Part shown: piece after piece, positions 1-8,505 of the stretch | Layout: every line of letters begins with the position of its first letter | Numbering within the stretch: position 1 is the stretch's first letter | Notes under the pieces: generated by a model | Told to the model about the DNA's origin: nothing | Seen by the model: only the letters and a program-made list of their open reading frames with translations | The model's database searches: none | Origin: Aquitalea palustris | GTDB taxonomy: Bacteria; Pseudomonadota; Gammaproteobacteria; Burkholderiales; Chromobacteriaceae | Assembly (NCBI RefSeq): GCF_003693445.1 | Contig: NZ_RFAR01000030.1 | Location: forward strand, 1-44,134 | Reading direction: 5' to 3' | Length of the DNA: 44,134 nt | Made by a program: the position numbers and the translations under genes

Positions 1-49
<49 letters not shown>

Positions 50-60
50 AGTTTTCAAGA

Positions 61-91
61 AAAGACCACTCTTATGAGTGGTCTTTTCTTG
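61..91 (+). terminator. Intrinsic terminator after tRNA-fMet
   Basis: A 10-bp stem AAGACCACTC (63-72) pairs with GAGTGGTCTT (77-86) around a 4-base loop and runs into TTCTT. It lies 13 bases after the tRNA CCA end and would end the tRNA transcript. The remaining gap up to the purB terminator (92-220) shows nothing I can support. Confidence 0.85.
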
Positions 92-220
92 TGTGTGTCT
101 AGCACACTGCAGTATATACGTTCGGTTTGCTGTTCAGAACGTATTCCCTCGAGTCATCTATTTAGGGCCGCATTCTTAGGGATGTGGCCCATTCTTTTGT
201 GTTCCTGGTTCAGTGTCAAT

Positions 221-246
221 AAAAAAGCCGCCCGAAGGCGGCTTTT
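221..246 (-). terminator. Intrinsic terminator of purB
   Basis: A perfect 10-bp inverted repeat (223-232 with 237-246, arms AAAAGCCGCC and GGCGGCTTTT, 4-base loop). Read on the minus strand it ends in a T-run and lies 17 bases past the purB stop codon. Confidence 0.85.
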
Positions 247-262
247 GTCATTGCTCTGCAGT

Positions 263-1678
<1,416 letters not shown>

Positions 1679-1698
1679 TCAGTACAAAACAAAGCGTT

Positions 1699-2607
1699 TC
1701 AGTCAGGCTGGTATGTCAGCCTGCGTGCTAGTCCGGCAGCCAGTTTGTCGGCGGCTTCCGGCTTGAAGCGGAAAAACAGTTCGGGTTCGATCATTTCTGC
1801 TTCCATCAAGGCCAGCTTTCCATGATTGTCGCGAATGATATCAACACGGGTATATAGCACATCAAAAGGTAGTGCAGCCACCGTGGATTCGGCAAAAGTG
1901 CGTTCTTCCGCCGTGGCCTGATGGACATGGACGCTGCCGCCATGGTCATCCTGCACCCGGAAGTCGCCTGCTTGTGGTAACTTGCGGATGGCATGACTGA
2001 AAGCGCCATCGATCACCATCAGTGACAACTCGCCCTGGCTCAGTATGTGCTGCTGGAATGGTTGCAACATCATGGCTTCTTGCTGGATCAGTTCGGCAAA
2101 AGTACATTCCAGCGCGGCACTGTTTCCTGCATTCAGGCGATAGGTGTGGCGTGCCGAGCCGGACACTACCGGCTTGAGAATGGCCTGCTCCCATGCGCAG
2201 TCGTACAGGCACTGCTCCAGGCTGCGGGAGTCACCTCTCTCAATGTAGTGACTGTTGACCGTGTTGATGCCTTTTTTTTCCAGTGTTGCCAGATAATGTT
2301 TGTCGATATTCCAGCTGATCAGCTCAGCACTATTAAATAGCCTCGTTTGGTTAGCAACCTGATTGAGCCAGGGGCCAAACTCGGCAAAGCGCTCAAAGTA
2401 GTCCCAGGTCGTGCGAAACAGTATGCAGCGCGTCTGTGTCCAGTCGAAATCCGGGTCATCCCAGGCCTTGCGAGTAACGCGCAAGCCCTGCGCAGCCAGA
2501 GCCGCCATGACCAGCCCATCTTCATGATGAACCTGACGGCTATACCAGTCGGCTTCATTCAGCTGGAGCAGGGATTGCTTCGTCAGTACGATGACATCAA
2601 ACTGCAT
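1699..2607 (-). CDS. ATP-grasp domain ligase of unknown substrate (DcsG/glutathione-synthetase-like)
   Basis: A 302-residue protein that I place in the ATP-grasp superfamily from its layout. It has an N-terminal pre-ATP-grasp region with a motif RTTWDYFER, a central lysine-containing strand AILKPVVSGSARHTYRL typical of the ATP-binding lysine followed by a small-residue loop, and a C-terminal metal-binding segment (LALMEAEMIEPELFF) with acidic residues. This pattern resembles the group containing the cycloserine-pathway protein DcsG and stand-alone glutathione-synthetase-like ligases. Such enzymes activate a carboxylate as an acyl phosphate and join it to an amine or thiol. No biosynthetic partners lie nearby (purB on one side, ffh on the other), so the substrate cannot be inferred. 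The first ATG of the frame is used. Confidence 0.8.
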   Translation of the reverse strand: MQFDVIVLTKQSLLQLNEADWYSRQVHHEDGLVMAALAAQGLRVTRKAWDDPDFDWTQTRCILFRTTWDYFERFAEFGPWLNQVANQTRLFNSAELISWNIDKHYLATLEKKGINTVNSHYIERGDSRSLEQCLYDCAWEQAILKPVVSGSARHTYRLNAGNSAALECTFAELIQQEAMMLQPFQQHILSQGELSLMVIDGAFSHAIRKLPQAGDFRVQDDHGGSVHVHQATAEERTFAESTVAALPFDVLYTRVDIIRDNHGKLALMEAEMIEPELFFRFKPEAADKLAAGLARRLTYQPD

Positions 2608-2626
2608 GCATTTCCTTCACGTCAAG

Positions 2627-2651
2627 AAAAACGGGTGCCTGGCACCCGTTT
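2627..2651 (-). terminator. Intrinsic terminator of ffh
   Basis: A 9-bp inverted repeat ACGGGTGCC/GGCACCCGT (2631-2639 with 2641-2649), flanked on the minus-strand 3' side by a T-run. It begins just past the ffh stop and separates ffh from the ATP-grasp gene. Confidence 0.85.
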
Positions 2652-2654
2652 CGC

Positions 2655-4010
2655 TTACATCCCGGGCATCATGCCCTTCATGCCACGCATCATTTTCATC
2701 AATCCGCCCTTGGCGGAGAACTGTTTCATCATCTTTTGCGTCTGTTCAAACTGGTTGAGCAGACGATTGACCTCTTGCACCGTCACGCCGGAGCCGGCTG
2801 CAATACGGCGTTTGCGGCTGGCTTTCAGCAGTTCCGGTTTGCGACGCTCTTCCATCGTCATCGAGTTAATGATGCCCTCGATGCGGCGCATGGATTTTTC
2901 GGCTTCTGCACCTTGAATACCCTTGGCCATCTGACCCAGTTGGCCCGGCATTTTTTCCAGCAGATTGGACATGCCGCCCATTTTTTTCATCTGCTGCATC
3001 TGTGCCTTGAAGTCCTCCAGATCGAAGCCCTTGCCGGATTTCAATTTCTTGGCCATGGCAGCGGCTTCGTCCTGATCGATGCCCTTTTGGACTTCTTCAA
3101 TCAGCGACAACACATCGCCCATGCCCAGGATGCGGCTGGCGATACGATCAGGGTGGAAGGCTTCCAGCCCACTGACTTTTTCACCTACGCCGATAAATTT
3201 GATCGGCTTGCCAGTAATGTGGCGTACGGAGAGTGCGGCACCGCCGCGTGAATCACCGTCCATCTTGGTCAGGATGACACCAGTCAGCGGCAGGGCCTCA
3301 TTGAAAGCCTGTGCAGTATTAACGGCATCCTGGCCCTGCATCGCATCGACGACAAACAGCGTTTCCACCGGATTGATCGCAGCATGCACGGCCTTGATTT
3401 CCGCCATCATGGCTTCGTCGATGGCAAGGCGACCGGCTGTATCGACCATCAGCACATCAAAGAAGTGACGCTTGGCATGATCAACAGCAGCACGGGCGAT
3501 ATCGACAGGTTTCTGCTGGCTGTCCGAGGGGAACCACTCAACGCCGACTTGCTCGGCCAACAGCTTCAACTGCTCAATGGCGGCGGGGCGATATACGTCG
3601 GCCGATACCACCAGAATCTTTTTCTTCTGCGTTTCTTTCAGCAGTTTGGCCAGCTTGCCCACTGTGGTGGTTTTACCGGCACCCTGCAAACCTGCCATCA
3701 GTACAATGGCGGGTGGAACGGCGGCCAGATTGAGGGCGTCGTTTTTTTCACCCATCAATTTGACGAGTTCGTCATTCACCACACCAACCAGGGCCTGGCC
3801 TGGCGTCAGGCTGCCCATGACCTCCTGGCCCAGGGCGCGCTCCTTGATCTGGGCGATAAAGGATTTGACGACAGGTAGTGCGACGTCGGCCTCCAGCAAG
3901 GCCATGCGCACTTCGCGCAGGGCATCCTGGATATTGCTTTCTGTCAGGCGGGCATTGCCGCGCAGATTCTTGATGACGCCGGACAGGCGGTTGGTCAGGT
4001 TGTCTAGCAT
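2655..4010 (-). CDS. ffh: Signal recognition particle GTPase Ffh (SRP54)
   Basis: A 451-residue SRP protein that binds 4.5S RNA and the signal sequences of nascent membrane proteins, and docks on FtsY. An N domain (about 1-90) precedes the G domain with the P-loop GLQGAGKTT (from residue 107), the DTAGRLAIDE switch region and TKMDGDSRGG. The C-terminal M domain is rich in methionine and ends in MMKQFSAKGGLMKMMRGMKGMMPGM-type sequence, as expected for signal-peptide binding. A good ribosome-binding site (AAGGA) precedes the ATG at 4010. It is divergent from the ypjD-like gene, an arrangement also seen around ffh in other Proteobacteria. The 4.5S RNA gene is not in this window. Confidence 0.98.
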   Translation of the reverse strand: MLDNLTNRLSGVIKNLRGNARLTESNIQDALREVRMALLEADVALPVVKSFIAQIKERALGQEVMGSLTPGQALVGVVNDELVKLMGEKNDALNLAAVPPAIVLMAGLQGAGKTTTVGKLAKLLKETQKKKILVVSADVYRPAAIEQLKLLAEQVGVEWFPSDSQQKPVDIARAAVDHAKRHFFDVLMVDTAGRLAIDEAMMAEIKAVHAAINPVETLFVVDAMQGQDAVNTAQAFNEALPLTGVILTKMDGDSRGGAALSVRHITGKPIKFIGVGEKVSGLEAFHPDRIASRILGMGDVLSLIEEVQKGIDQDEAAAMAKKLKSGKGFDLEDFKAQMQQMKKMGGMSNLLEKMPGQLGQMAKGIQGAEAEKSMRRIEGIINSMTMEERRKPELLKASRKRRIAAGSGVTVQEVNRLLNQFEQTQKMMKQFSAKGGLMKMMRGMKGMMPGM

Positions 4011-4118
4011 GCTGAGTCCTTCTGTCTGCCAACGAGGGACAGGTTGGTGTAGACTTTCAAACTGTCGATTTTACCACGAGCTGCCGGGTTGACGCCCGCA
4101 AATGATGGCGCTAACACC

Positions 4119-4940
4119 ATGACTGCTTTTATTTTTGTTCTGACAATCCTGCTCATCTGCGCCTATGGCGGCCTTTCCTGGCACTTTATCGGCAATTGGA
4201 AGGGTGTGGCCAGTTTGCCGCGCAACCCCCGTTTCGAGCATACCTTGTTGGGTATCATCTTGCTGTTGCATGCCTATGCAGTGATGTCCCCGCTGTCTGA
4301 AGGCAACATGATTTCACTGGGCGTTGGCCGTGCCTTGTCGGTGGTGGTCTGGATGATGCTGGTGATCTACTGGACCTGCAGCTTCTTCTATCGGGTGGAG
4401 GGCTTGCAACTGTTCATGATGCCGCTGGCGATGACGACGCTGGGATTTGCGCTGGTTTTCCCCGGCGAGCACATTATGCACGATCTGGGCAATCCGGCTT
4501 TTGCCCTGCATGTATTGGTCTCTATTGTGGCTTACAGTCTGTTTGCCATTGCCGCTTTGCTGGCGGTGCTGATGCTGTTTCTGGAAAAGGCATTGCATGA
4601 CAAGCGCTGGTTATCTTTGGTAAGGCAATTGCCACCATTGCTGTCACTGGAAAAGATGATGTTCCAGGTAATTGGCATCGGTTTCATGCTGCTTACTGTG
4701 TCTCTGCTGACTGGCGTGGTCTTTTCTGAAGAGGTTTTTGGCAAGGCAGTTGCGCTCAGTCACAAGACGGTTTTTTCCGTTATTTCCTGGCTGTTGTTTG
4801 CGGCGCTGCTGCTGGGGCGTCACTTCAAGGGATGGCGTGGCAAAGTGGCGATCCGCTGGACACTGGCTGGTTTCGCAGCTTTGCTATTGGCTTATATCGG
4901 CAGCAAAATGGTCTTGGAGTTGTTGTTGCATCGTGTCTGA
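4119..4940 (+). CDS. YpjD/CcsA-like inner-membrane protein (cytochrome c assembly family)
   Basis: About 273 residues, almost entirely hydrophobic, with roughly eight predicted membrane spans. The pattern fits the cytochrome c assembly (CcsA/CcmC-like) family, and adjacency to ffh matches E. coli ypjD (also called corE). Members of the haem-handling family carry conserved histidines in periplasmic loops. Histidines are present here (for example in GEHIMHDLGNPAFALHVL and in ALSHKTVFS), but I cannot show haem binding. The frame is open from a TTG at 4089, but the ATG at 4119 gives the natural membrane-protein start MTAFIFVLTILL. No strong ribosome-binding site is seen at either. A cytochrome-related role is inference from family only. 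Confidence 0.85.
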   Translation: MTAFIFVLTILLICAYGGLSWHFIGNWKGVASLPRNPRFEHTLLGIILLLHAYAVMSPLSEGNMISLGVGRALSVVVWMMLVIYWTCSFFYRVEGLQLFMMPLAMTTLGFALVFPGEHIMHDLGNPAFALHVLVSIVAYSLFAIAALLAVLMLFLEKALHDKRWLSLVRQLPPLLSLEKMMFQVIGIGFMLLTVSLLTGVVFSEEVFGKAVALSHKTVFSVISWLLFAALLLGRHFKGWRGKVAIRWTLAGFAALLLAYIGSKMVLELLLHRV

Positions 4941-5003
4941 ACAAGTTGTTGTTGTGGATTGCTATTTTTGTCATCACTTCCATCTGAAACGAGGAGCTGC
5001 TCC

Positions 5004-5360
5004 ATGAAAAAACTGTTTGCCATGATTGTTGGCCTGTTGTTTATCTGCGCCTCAGCTTTTGCTGCTGTCAATATCAACACCGCTACCCAGCAACAGCTTG
5101 AGTCCCTCAATGGTATCGGGCCTGTCAAAGCCAAGGCGATTATCGATTACCGCACCAAGAACGGTGCCTTCAAGTCAGTGGATGACTTGAAGAAAGTATC
5201 GGGTATTGGTGATAAAACGCTGGAAAAGCTGCGTAAGGATATCGCTGTTAGTGGGGCGAGTACCGCTCCTGCAGCTGCTGTCCCTGCCAAGGCTGCAGCT
5301 CCAGCAGGTAAGCCGGTAGTAGCCAAGAAAGAAGCCTCCAAACCAGCGGCAAAGAAATAA
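5004..5360 (+). CDS. comEA: ComEA-like secreted helix-hairpin-helix DNA-binding protein
   Basis: A 118-residue protein with a clear signal peptide (MKKLFAMIVGLLFICASAFA) and predicted cleavage before AVNIN. Two helix-hairpin-helix motifs follow: LESLNGIGPVKAKAIIDYR and LKKVSGIGDKTLEKLRKDI. The last 35 residues form a flexible Ala/Pro/Lys tail. ComEA proteins bind incoming double-stranded DNA in the periplasm during natural transformation and ratchet it inward. The type IV pilus genes a few kilobases downstream would supply the uptake machine, so a competence role is plausible but inferred. The ATG at 5004 is preceded by GAGGAG. The frame continues upstream, but that extension would bury the signal peptide. 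Confidence 0.9.
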   Translation: MKKLFAMIVGLLFICASAFAAVNINTATQQQLESLNGIGPVKAKAIIDYRTKNGAFKSVDDLKKVSGIGDKTLEKLRKDIAVSGASTAPAAAVPAKAAAPAGKPVVAKKEASKPAAKK

Positions 5361-5371
5361 GCATTGCTTGC

Positions 5372-5405
5372 AAAAACAAAGCGCCCGGCAGGGCGCTTTG
5401 TTTTT
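5372..5405. terminator. Bidirectional terminator between comEA and phrB
   Basis: A 15-bp inverted repeat, AAAAACAAAGCGCCC with its complement (5372-5386 and 5391-5405), loop GGCA. It has A- and T-runs on both sides and abuts the phrB stop, so it can serve both convergent genes. Confidence 0.92.
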
Positions 5406-6809
5406 CTAGCTCCTGTTCTTGCTGAATAGCTGCAAGGCGTGTTGACGTTGTACCGCATGATCCACAATGGGGGCAGGGTAGTCGCGTTTAAGTTGGAAAC
5501 CCAGCGGTGGATTTTTGGCTAGCCAAGGGGCATGAATGTCCTTGTTGTTAAATGATGCCAGTTCCGGCACATAGCGCCGGATAAACTTGCCTTCGGGGTC
5601 GAATTTTTCCGATTGCGTTACCGGGTTGAAAATACGGAAGTAAGGCTGTGCGTCGCAGCCGGTCGATGCCGCCCATTGCCAGCCGCCGTTGTTGGCTGCC
5701 AGGTCGAAGTCTAGCAATGTCTCGGCAAAGTAGGCTTCTCCCCAGCGCCAGTCAATCAGCAAGTCTTTGACCAGAAAATTGGCGGTGATCATACGCAGGC
5801 GATTGTGCATATAACCGGTTTGCTTCAATTGCCGCATGGCCGCATCAACGATGGGATAGCCGGTTTGTCCCTCCTGCCACGCAGCGAACCACTGTGGCGA
5901 ATTTTCAAATTCTAGCTGGCGGTATTCTTCCTTAAAGCTGTTACCCACTACTTGGGGGAAATGCCACAGCAGCTGTTGGTAAAAATCCCGCCAGATGAGT
6001 TCTCCCAGCCAGCATTCGGCTCCCTCTCCTCCTTGTTGCCAGGCAAATTGCGCCAGTTTCCTGATGGAAATGGTACCAAACCGCAAATGCGTCGACAGGT
6101 AAGAGACGCCTTTTGCGGCAGGATAGTCGCGCCAGCTCTTGTAGTGGGTAATGCGTAGCATGAAGTCGGCAAAGAGTTGATCCGCGTCTTCACTTCCACC
6201 TTGCAAGGCCGTGTGTGCCCGCTTGAAGCCAAGCGTCTCCAGTGAGGGGGAGGGCGGAGTCTGCCAGCAATCCATCTGCGCTAGATGGTTTTGACTGGGA
6301 TAGGACTGAACAAAGAATGGTGTCAGCCGTTTAAGCCAAGCATTCTTATAAGGTGTGAACACGGTATAAGGACGGCCAGCAGCAGTCAGTACCTCGTCAG
6401 TTTCAAAAATCACCTGATCCTTGAACAGCTCCAGTTGCCCCGACTGTTGAGCCAGCTTGGCGGCTACCTGCTCGTCGCGCAGTATCGCCGCTGGCTCATA
6501 ATCGCGGTTGGCGAATACCTTGCTTGCATTCCATTGTCGGGCTAGCTCAGGAATGATGTCCTGTGCCCGGCCATGCGCCACATGCAAATCACTGCCGGCA
6601 GCCTGCAGTCGTTGGCGCAAGTCAGCCACGCAGTCCCAGATGAAGGCGATGCGCCGGTCTGCTGGCGGTAATGAGGCAAGGATGTCGGTATCAAACACAA
6701 AAACACAGCGCACTGCAGCGCCAGACTTCAAGGCATGGAACAGGCCGGCATTGTCATCTACGCGCAAGTCCCGCCGGAACCAGAAAATATGTGTTTGAGG
6801 CATGCTCAT
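5406..6809 (-). CDS. phrB: Deoxyribodipyrimidine photo-lyase (class I CPD photolyase)
   Basis: About 467 residues. It repairs UV-induced cyclobutane pyrimidine dimers by light-driven electron transfer from FADH. The N-terminal alpha/beta antenna-binding domain opens with HIFWFRRDLRVDDNAG, typical of the family. The C-terminal FAD-binding domain shows GEGAECWLGELIWRDFYQQLL, QTGYPIVDAAMRQLKQTGYMHNRLRM and the tryptophan-rich WRWGEAYFAETLLDFDLAANNGGWQW, including the electron-transfer and FAD-contact residues. Length is normal. I use the ATG at 6809, preceded by a GAGA-type site. An ATG two codons later (6803) is equally possible, and the longer frame to 6872 has no supporting signal. Confidence 0.96.
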   Translation of the reverse strand: MSMPQTHIFWFRRDLRVDDNAGLFHALKSGAAVRCVFVFDTDILASLPPADRRIAFIWDCVADLRQRLQAAGSDLHVAHGRAQDIIPELARQWNASKVFANRDYEPAAILRDEQVAAKLAQQSGQLELFKDQVIFETDEVLTAAGRPYTVFTPYKNAWLKRLTPFFVQSYPSQNHLAQMDCWQTPPSPSLETLGFKRAHTALQGGSEDADQLFADFMLRITHYKSWRDYPAAKGVSYLSTHLRFGTISIRKLAQFAWQQGGEGAECWLGELIWRDFYQQLLWHFPQVVGNSFKEEYRQLEFENSPQWFAAWQEGQTGYPIVDAAMRQLKQTGYMHNRLRMITANFLVKDLLIDWRWGEAYFAETLLDFDLAANNGGWQWAASTGCDAQPYFRIFNPVTQSEKFDPEGKFIRRYVPELASFNNKDIHAPWLAKNPPLGFQLKRDYPAPIVDHAVQRQHALQLFSKNRS

Positions 6810-6934
6810 GCTCAGTCTCGTTGATATATCTAGGGAGTGATGATGCAATTTTTCATCATTTTTGCAACACATTTGCGGGTGTGTTGTATTTTTGGTTTGG
6901 CGGAATTTTTTACTATTTTTTGGTTATATCTAAT

Positions 6935-6961
6935 AAAAAACAATAACTTACATTGTTTTTT
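6935..6961. other. AT hairpin in the phrB-porin gap (6810-7144)
   Basis: The 335-base gap between phrB and the porin is notably AT-rich. It contains a perfect 10-bp inverted repeat AAAAAACAAT/ATTGTTTTTT (6935-6944 with 6952-6961). It could be a weak terminator or a protein-binding site. There is no reading frame of note in the gap. Confidence 0.45.
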
Positions 6962-7006
6962 TGTTAGTGTGGACTGAGTGCTTGCTGAGTGGTCTGCTGC
7001 GATGTT

Positions 7007-7035
7007 TTGTATTTTTGCAACGAGCGCTTTATATT
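7007..7035 (+). promoter_or_regulatory. Candidate sigma70 promoter of the porin gene
   Basis: TTGTAT (7007-7012), a 17-base spacer and TATATT (7030-7035, five of six consensus bases) predict a start near 7042 and a leader of about 100 bases. That leader contains the inverted repeat GCCGAT-CA-ATCGGC at 7050-7063, which could act as an operator or a 5' mRNA hairpin. The -35 is weak, so this is a candidate only. Confidence 0.5.
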
Positions 7036-7144
7036 TCAGGCAGCAACTAGCCGATCAATCGGCAGTGAAAAAATGTCCGGGTGCCTCAGCTGTAAGGGGC
7101 AATCTAACAGGACTACATTAAACTGACTTCGAAAGGAATTAGCG

Positions 7145-8272
7145 ATGAACAAGAAGCTGATCGCCCTGGCTCTGGCCGCTCTGCCGGTAGCCCACGCAAT
7201 GGCTGATGTAACCATTTACGGCACCATCGAAGCCGATATGGAAAGCAGCAAGACCTACGCTAACGGCGTTAAGGACGTGAACAACAAGCCGAAGGCTGTT
7301 ACCCGTATCGACGACACCGGTTCCCTGATCGGTTTCAAGGGTAACGAAGACCTGGGCAATGGCCTGAAAGCCATCTGGCAAGTTGAGCAAGGCCTTAACA
7401 TCGACGGCACCACCGGCTCTTCTTCCGGTAACGGCTACGGTAATACTTTCGCCTCCCGTGACTCCTTTGTGGGTCTGCAAGGCGCTTTCGGTAAGGTACG
7501 TATCGGTAAGTTGAGCACCTTCCTGAACTCCGATGCAGGCGCTCCGGATGCTTGGATCTACGGTAACAAGGGTGTTAACGGTCAATCCTACAGCTCTATC
7601 AACCAGCTGGACGGTCGTGTTAAGAACGCCATCCGTTACGACATTCCTGAGTTTGTTGCCGGCCTGAGCGGTGCTATTGTTTACGGTGTTGACGAAACCA
7701 ACGCCACCAACAAGCAAAACACCTTCAGCATTGGTACTACCTACACCAACTCCGGTTACTTTGGTACTTTCGGTTATCAGCGCTACAACAACAACTACCA
7801 GACCGATGGTGGTGAATGGAAGCCGGGTAACTACTGGCGCTTGGAAGCTGGCTACAATGCCAACAACATCCTGGCTGCTGCTTACTATGGTCAGTCCAAG
7901 TTGGCCTCTTCCGACGGTTTGGATAGTTCCAAAGGTGTAGACGCTACTTTCTCCTCCGTCCTCAGTACAACTGATGCAGCAGCAGCTGATGGTAAAGAGC
8001 TGAAAAAGAAAGAAGCTGGTCTGACTCTGGGTTACACCTTTGGTGCTATCACTCCGAAGTTCTCTTACGGCCGTGTATGGGGTGTTTCGGTTGATGGCGT
8101 CGAGGCTAAGGGTCACCTGAACCAGTACGTGCTGGGTGCTGACTACGCTCTGAGCAAGCGCACCACTGCTTACGCTTCCTATGGCTACGTTCAAAATAGC
8201 TTTGTTAACACCGCTGGCGACAAGTACTCCAACGAGCACACTGTTGCTGTTGGCGTTCAGCACAAGTTCTAA
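7145..8272 (+). CDS. Neisserial-type general porin (outer-membrane trimeric beta-barrel)
   Basis: A 375-residue precursor. A signal peptide (MNKKLIALALAALPVAHAMA) is followed by the mature start DVTIYGTIEADME, the classic opening strand of the Neisseria PorB / betaproteobacterial porin family. The body is a series of amphipathic strands with an early segment GSLIGFKGNEDLGNGLKAIWQVEQ and FVGLQGAFGKVRIGK, and it ends in VAVGVQHKF. The terminal phenylalanine is the outer-membrane assembly signal. It forms a diffusion channel for small solutes. The ribosome-binding site AAAGGA lies about 8 bases before the ATG. Codon use is strongly biased (few rare codons), which fits high expression. It stands alone between its own promoter region and terminator. 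Which of several paralogous porins this is cannot be decided here. Confidence 0.95.
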   Translation: MNKKLIALALAALPVAHAMADVTIYGTIEADMESSKTYANGVKDVNNKPKAVTRIDDTGSLIGFKGNEDLGNGLKAIWQVEQGLNIDGTTGSSSGNGYGNTFASRDSFVGLQGAFGKVRIGKLSTFLNSDAGAPDAWIYGNKGVNGQSYSSINQLDGRVKNAIRYDIPEFVAGLSGAIVYGVDETNATNKQNTFSIGTTYTNSGYFGTFGYQRYNNNYQTDGGEWKPGNYWRLEAGYNANNILAAAYYGQSKLASSDGLDSSKGVDATFSSVLSTTDAAAADGKELKKKEAGLTLGYTFGAITPKFSYGRVWGVSVDGVEAKGHLNQYVLGADYALSKRTTAYASYGYVQNSFVNTAGDKYSNEHTVAVGVQHKF

Positions 8273-8302
8273 TTCTCGACTAGAGAGTTAAAACTCATGA
8301 AA

Positions 8303-8328
8303 AGGACTGCTTAGGCAGTCCTTTTTTT
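8303..8328 (+). terminator. Intrinsic terminator of the porin gene
   Basis: An 8-bp stem AGGACTGC/GCAGTCCT (8303-8310 with 8315-8322), a 4-base loop and a T-run to 8328. Confidence 0.9.
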
Positions 8329-8442
8329 ATTCCTGGGTCGGTGTTGCGATCCGTGCTGTTTTCCGCTGAGTCGCTTGGCTTCTATGAGTGCTGACGGTGC
8401 TGCCACTTTGTGTCACCTGCGCATATAATGCCGGCATGGCAG

Positions 8443-8474
8443 TGGTAATGCCCAGTGCTGGTAATGCCCAGCGT
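8443..8474 (+). repeat. Tandem 16-bp duplication upstream of pilB
   Basis: TGGTAATGCCCAG occurs at 8443-8455 and again at 8459-8471, a period of 16 bases. It sits between a TATAAT at 8424-8429 and the pilB start, in the likely 5' leader. No convincing -35 accompanies that TATAAT. It may be a binding-site repeat or a recent slippage duplication. Confidence 0.7.
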
Positions 8475-8505
8475 TGGGTGTGCTGAGAATAGACAAAGGG
8501 ATTTT

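Noticed and set aside
7139-8263. A 374-codon minus-strand frame covering the porin gene
   Set aside because: It arises from the porin's strongly biased codons. The translation is Val/Ser/Thr-rich with no domain, and the porin has a ribosome-binding site, signal peptide and C-terminal phenylalanine.
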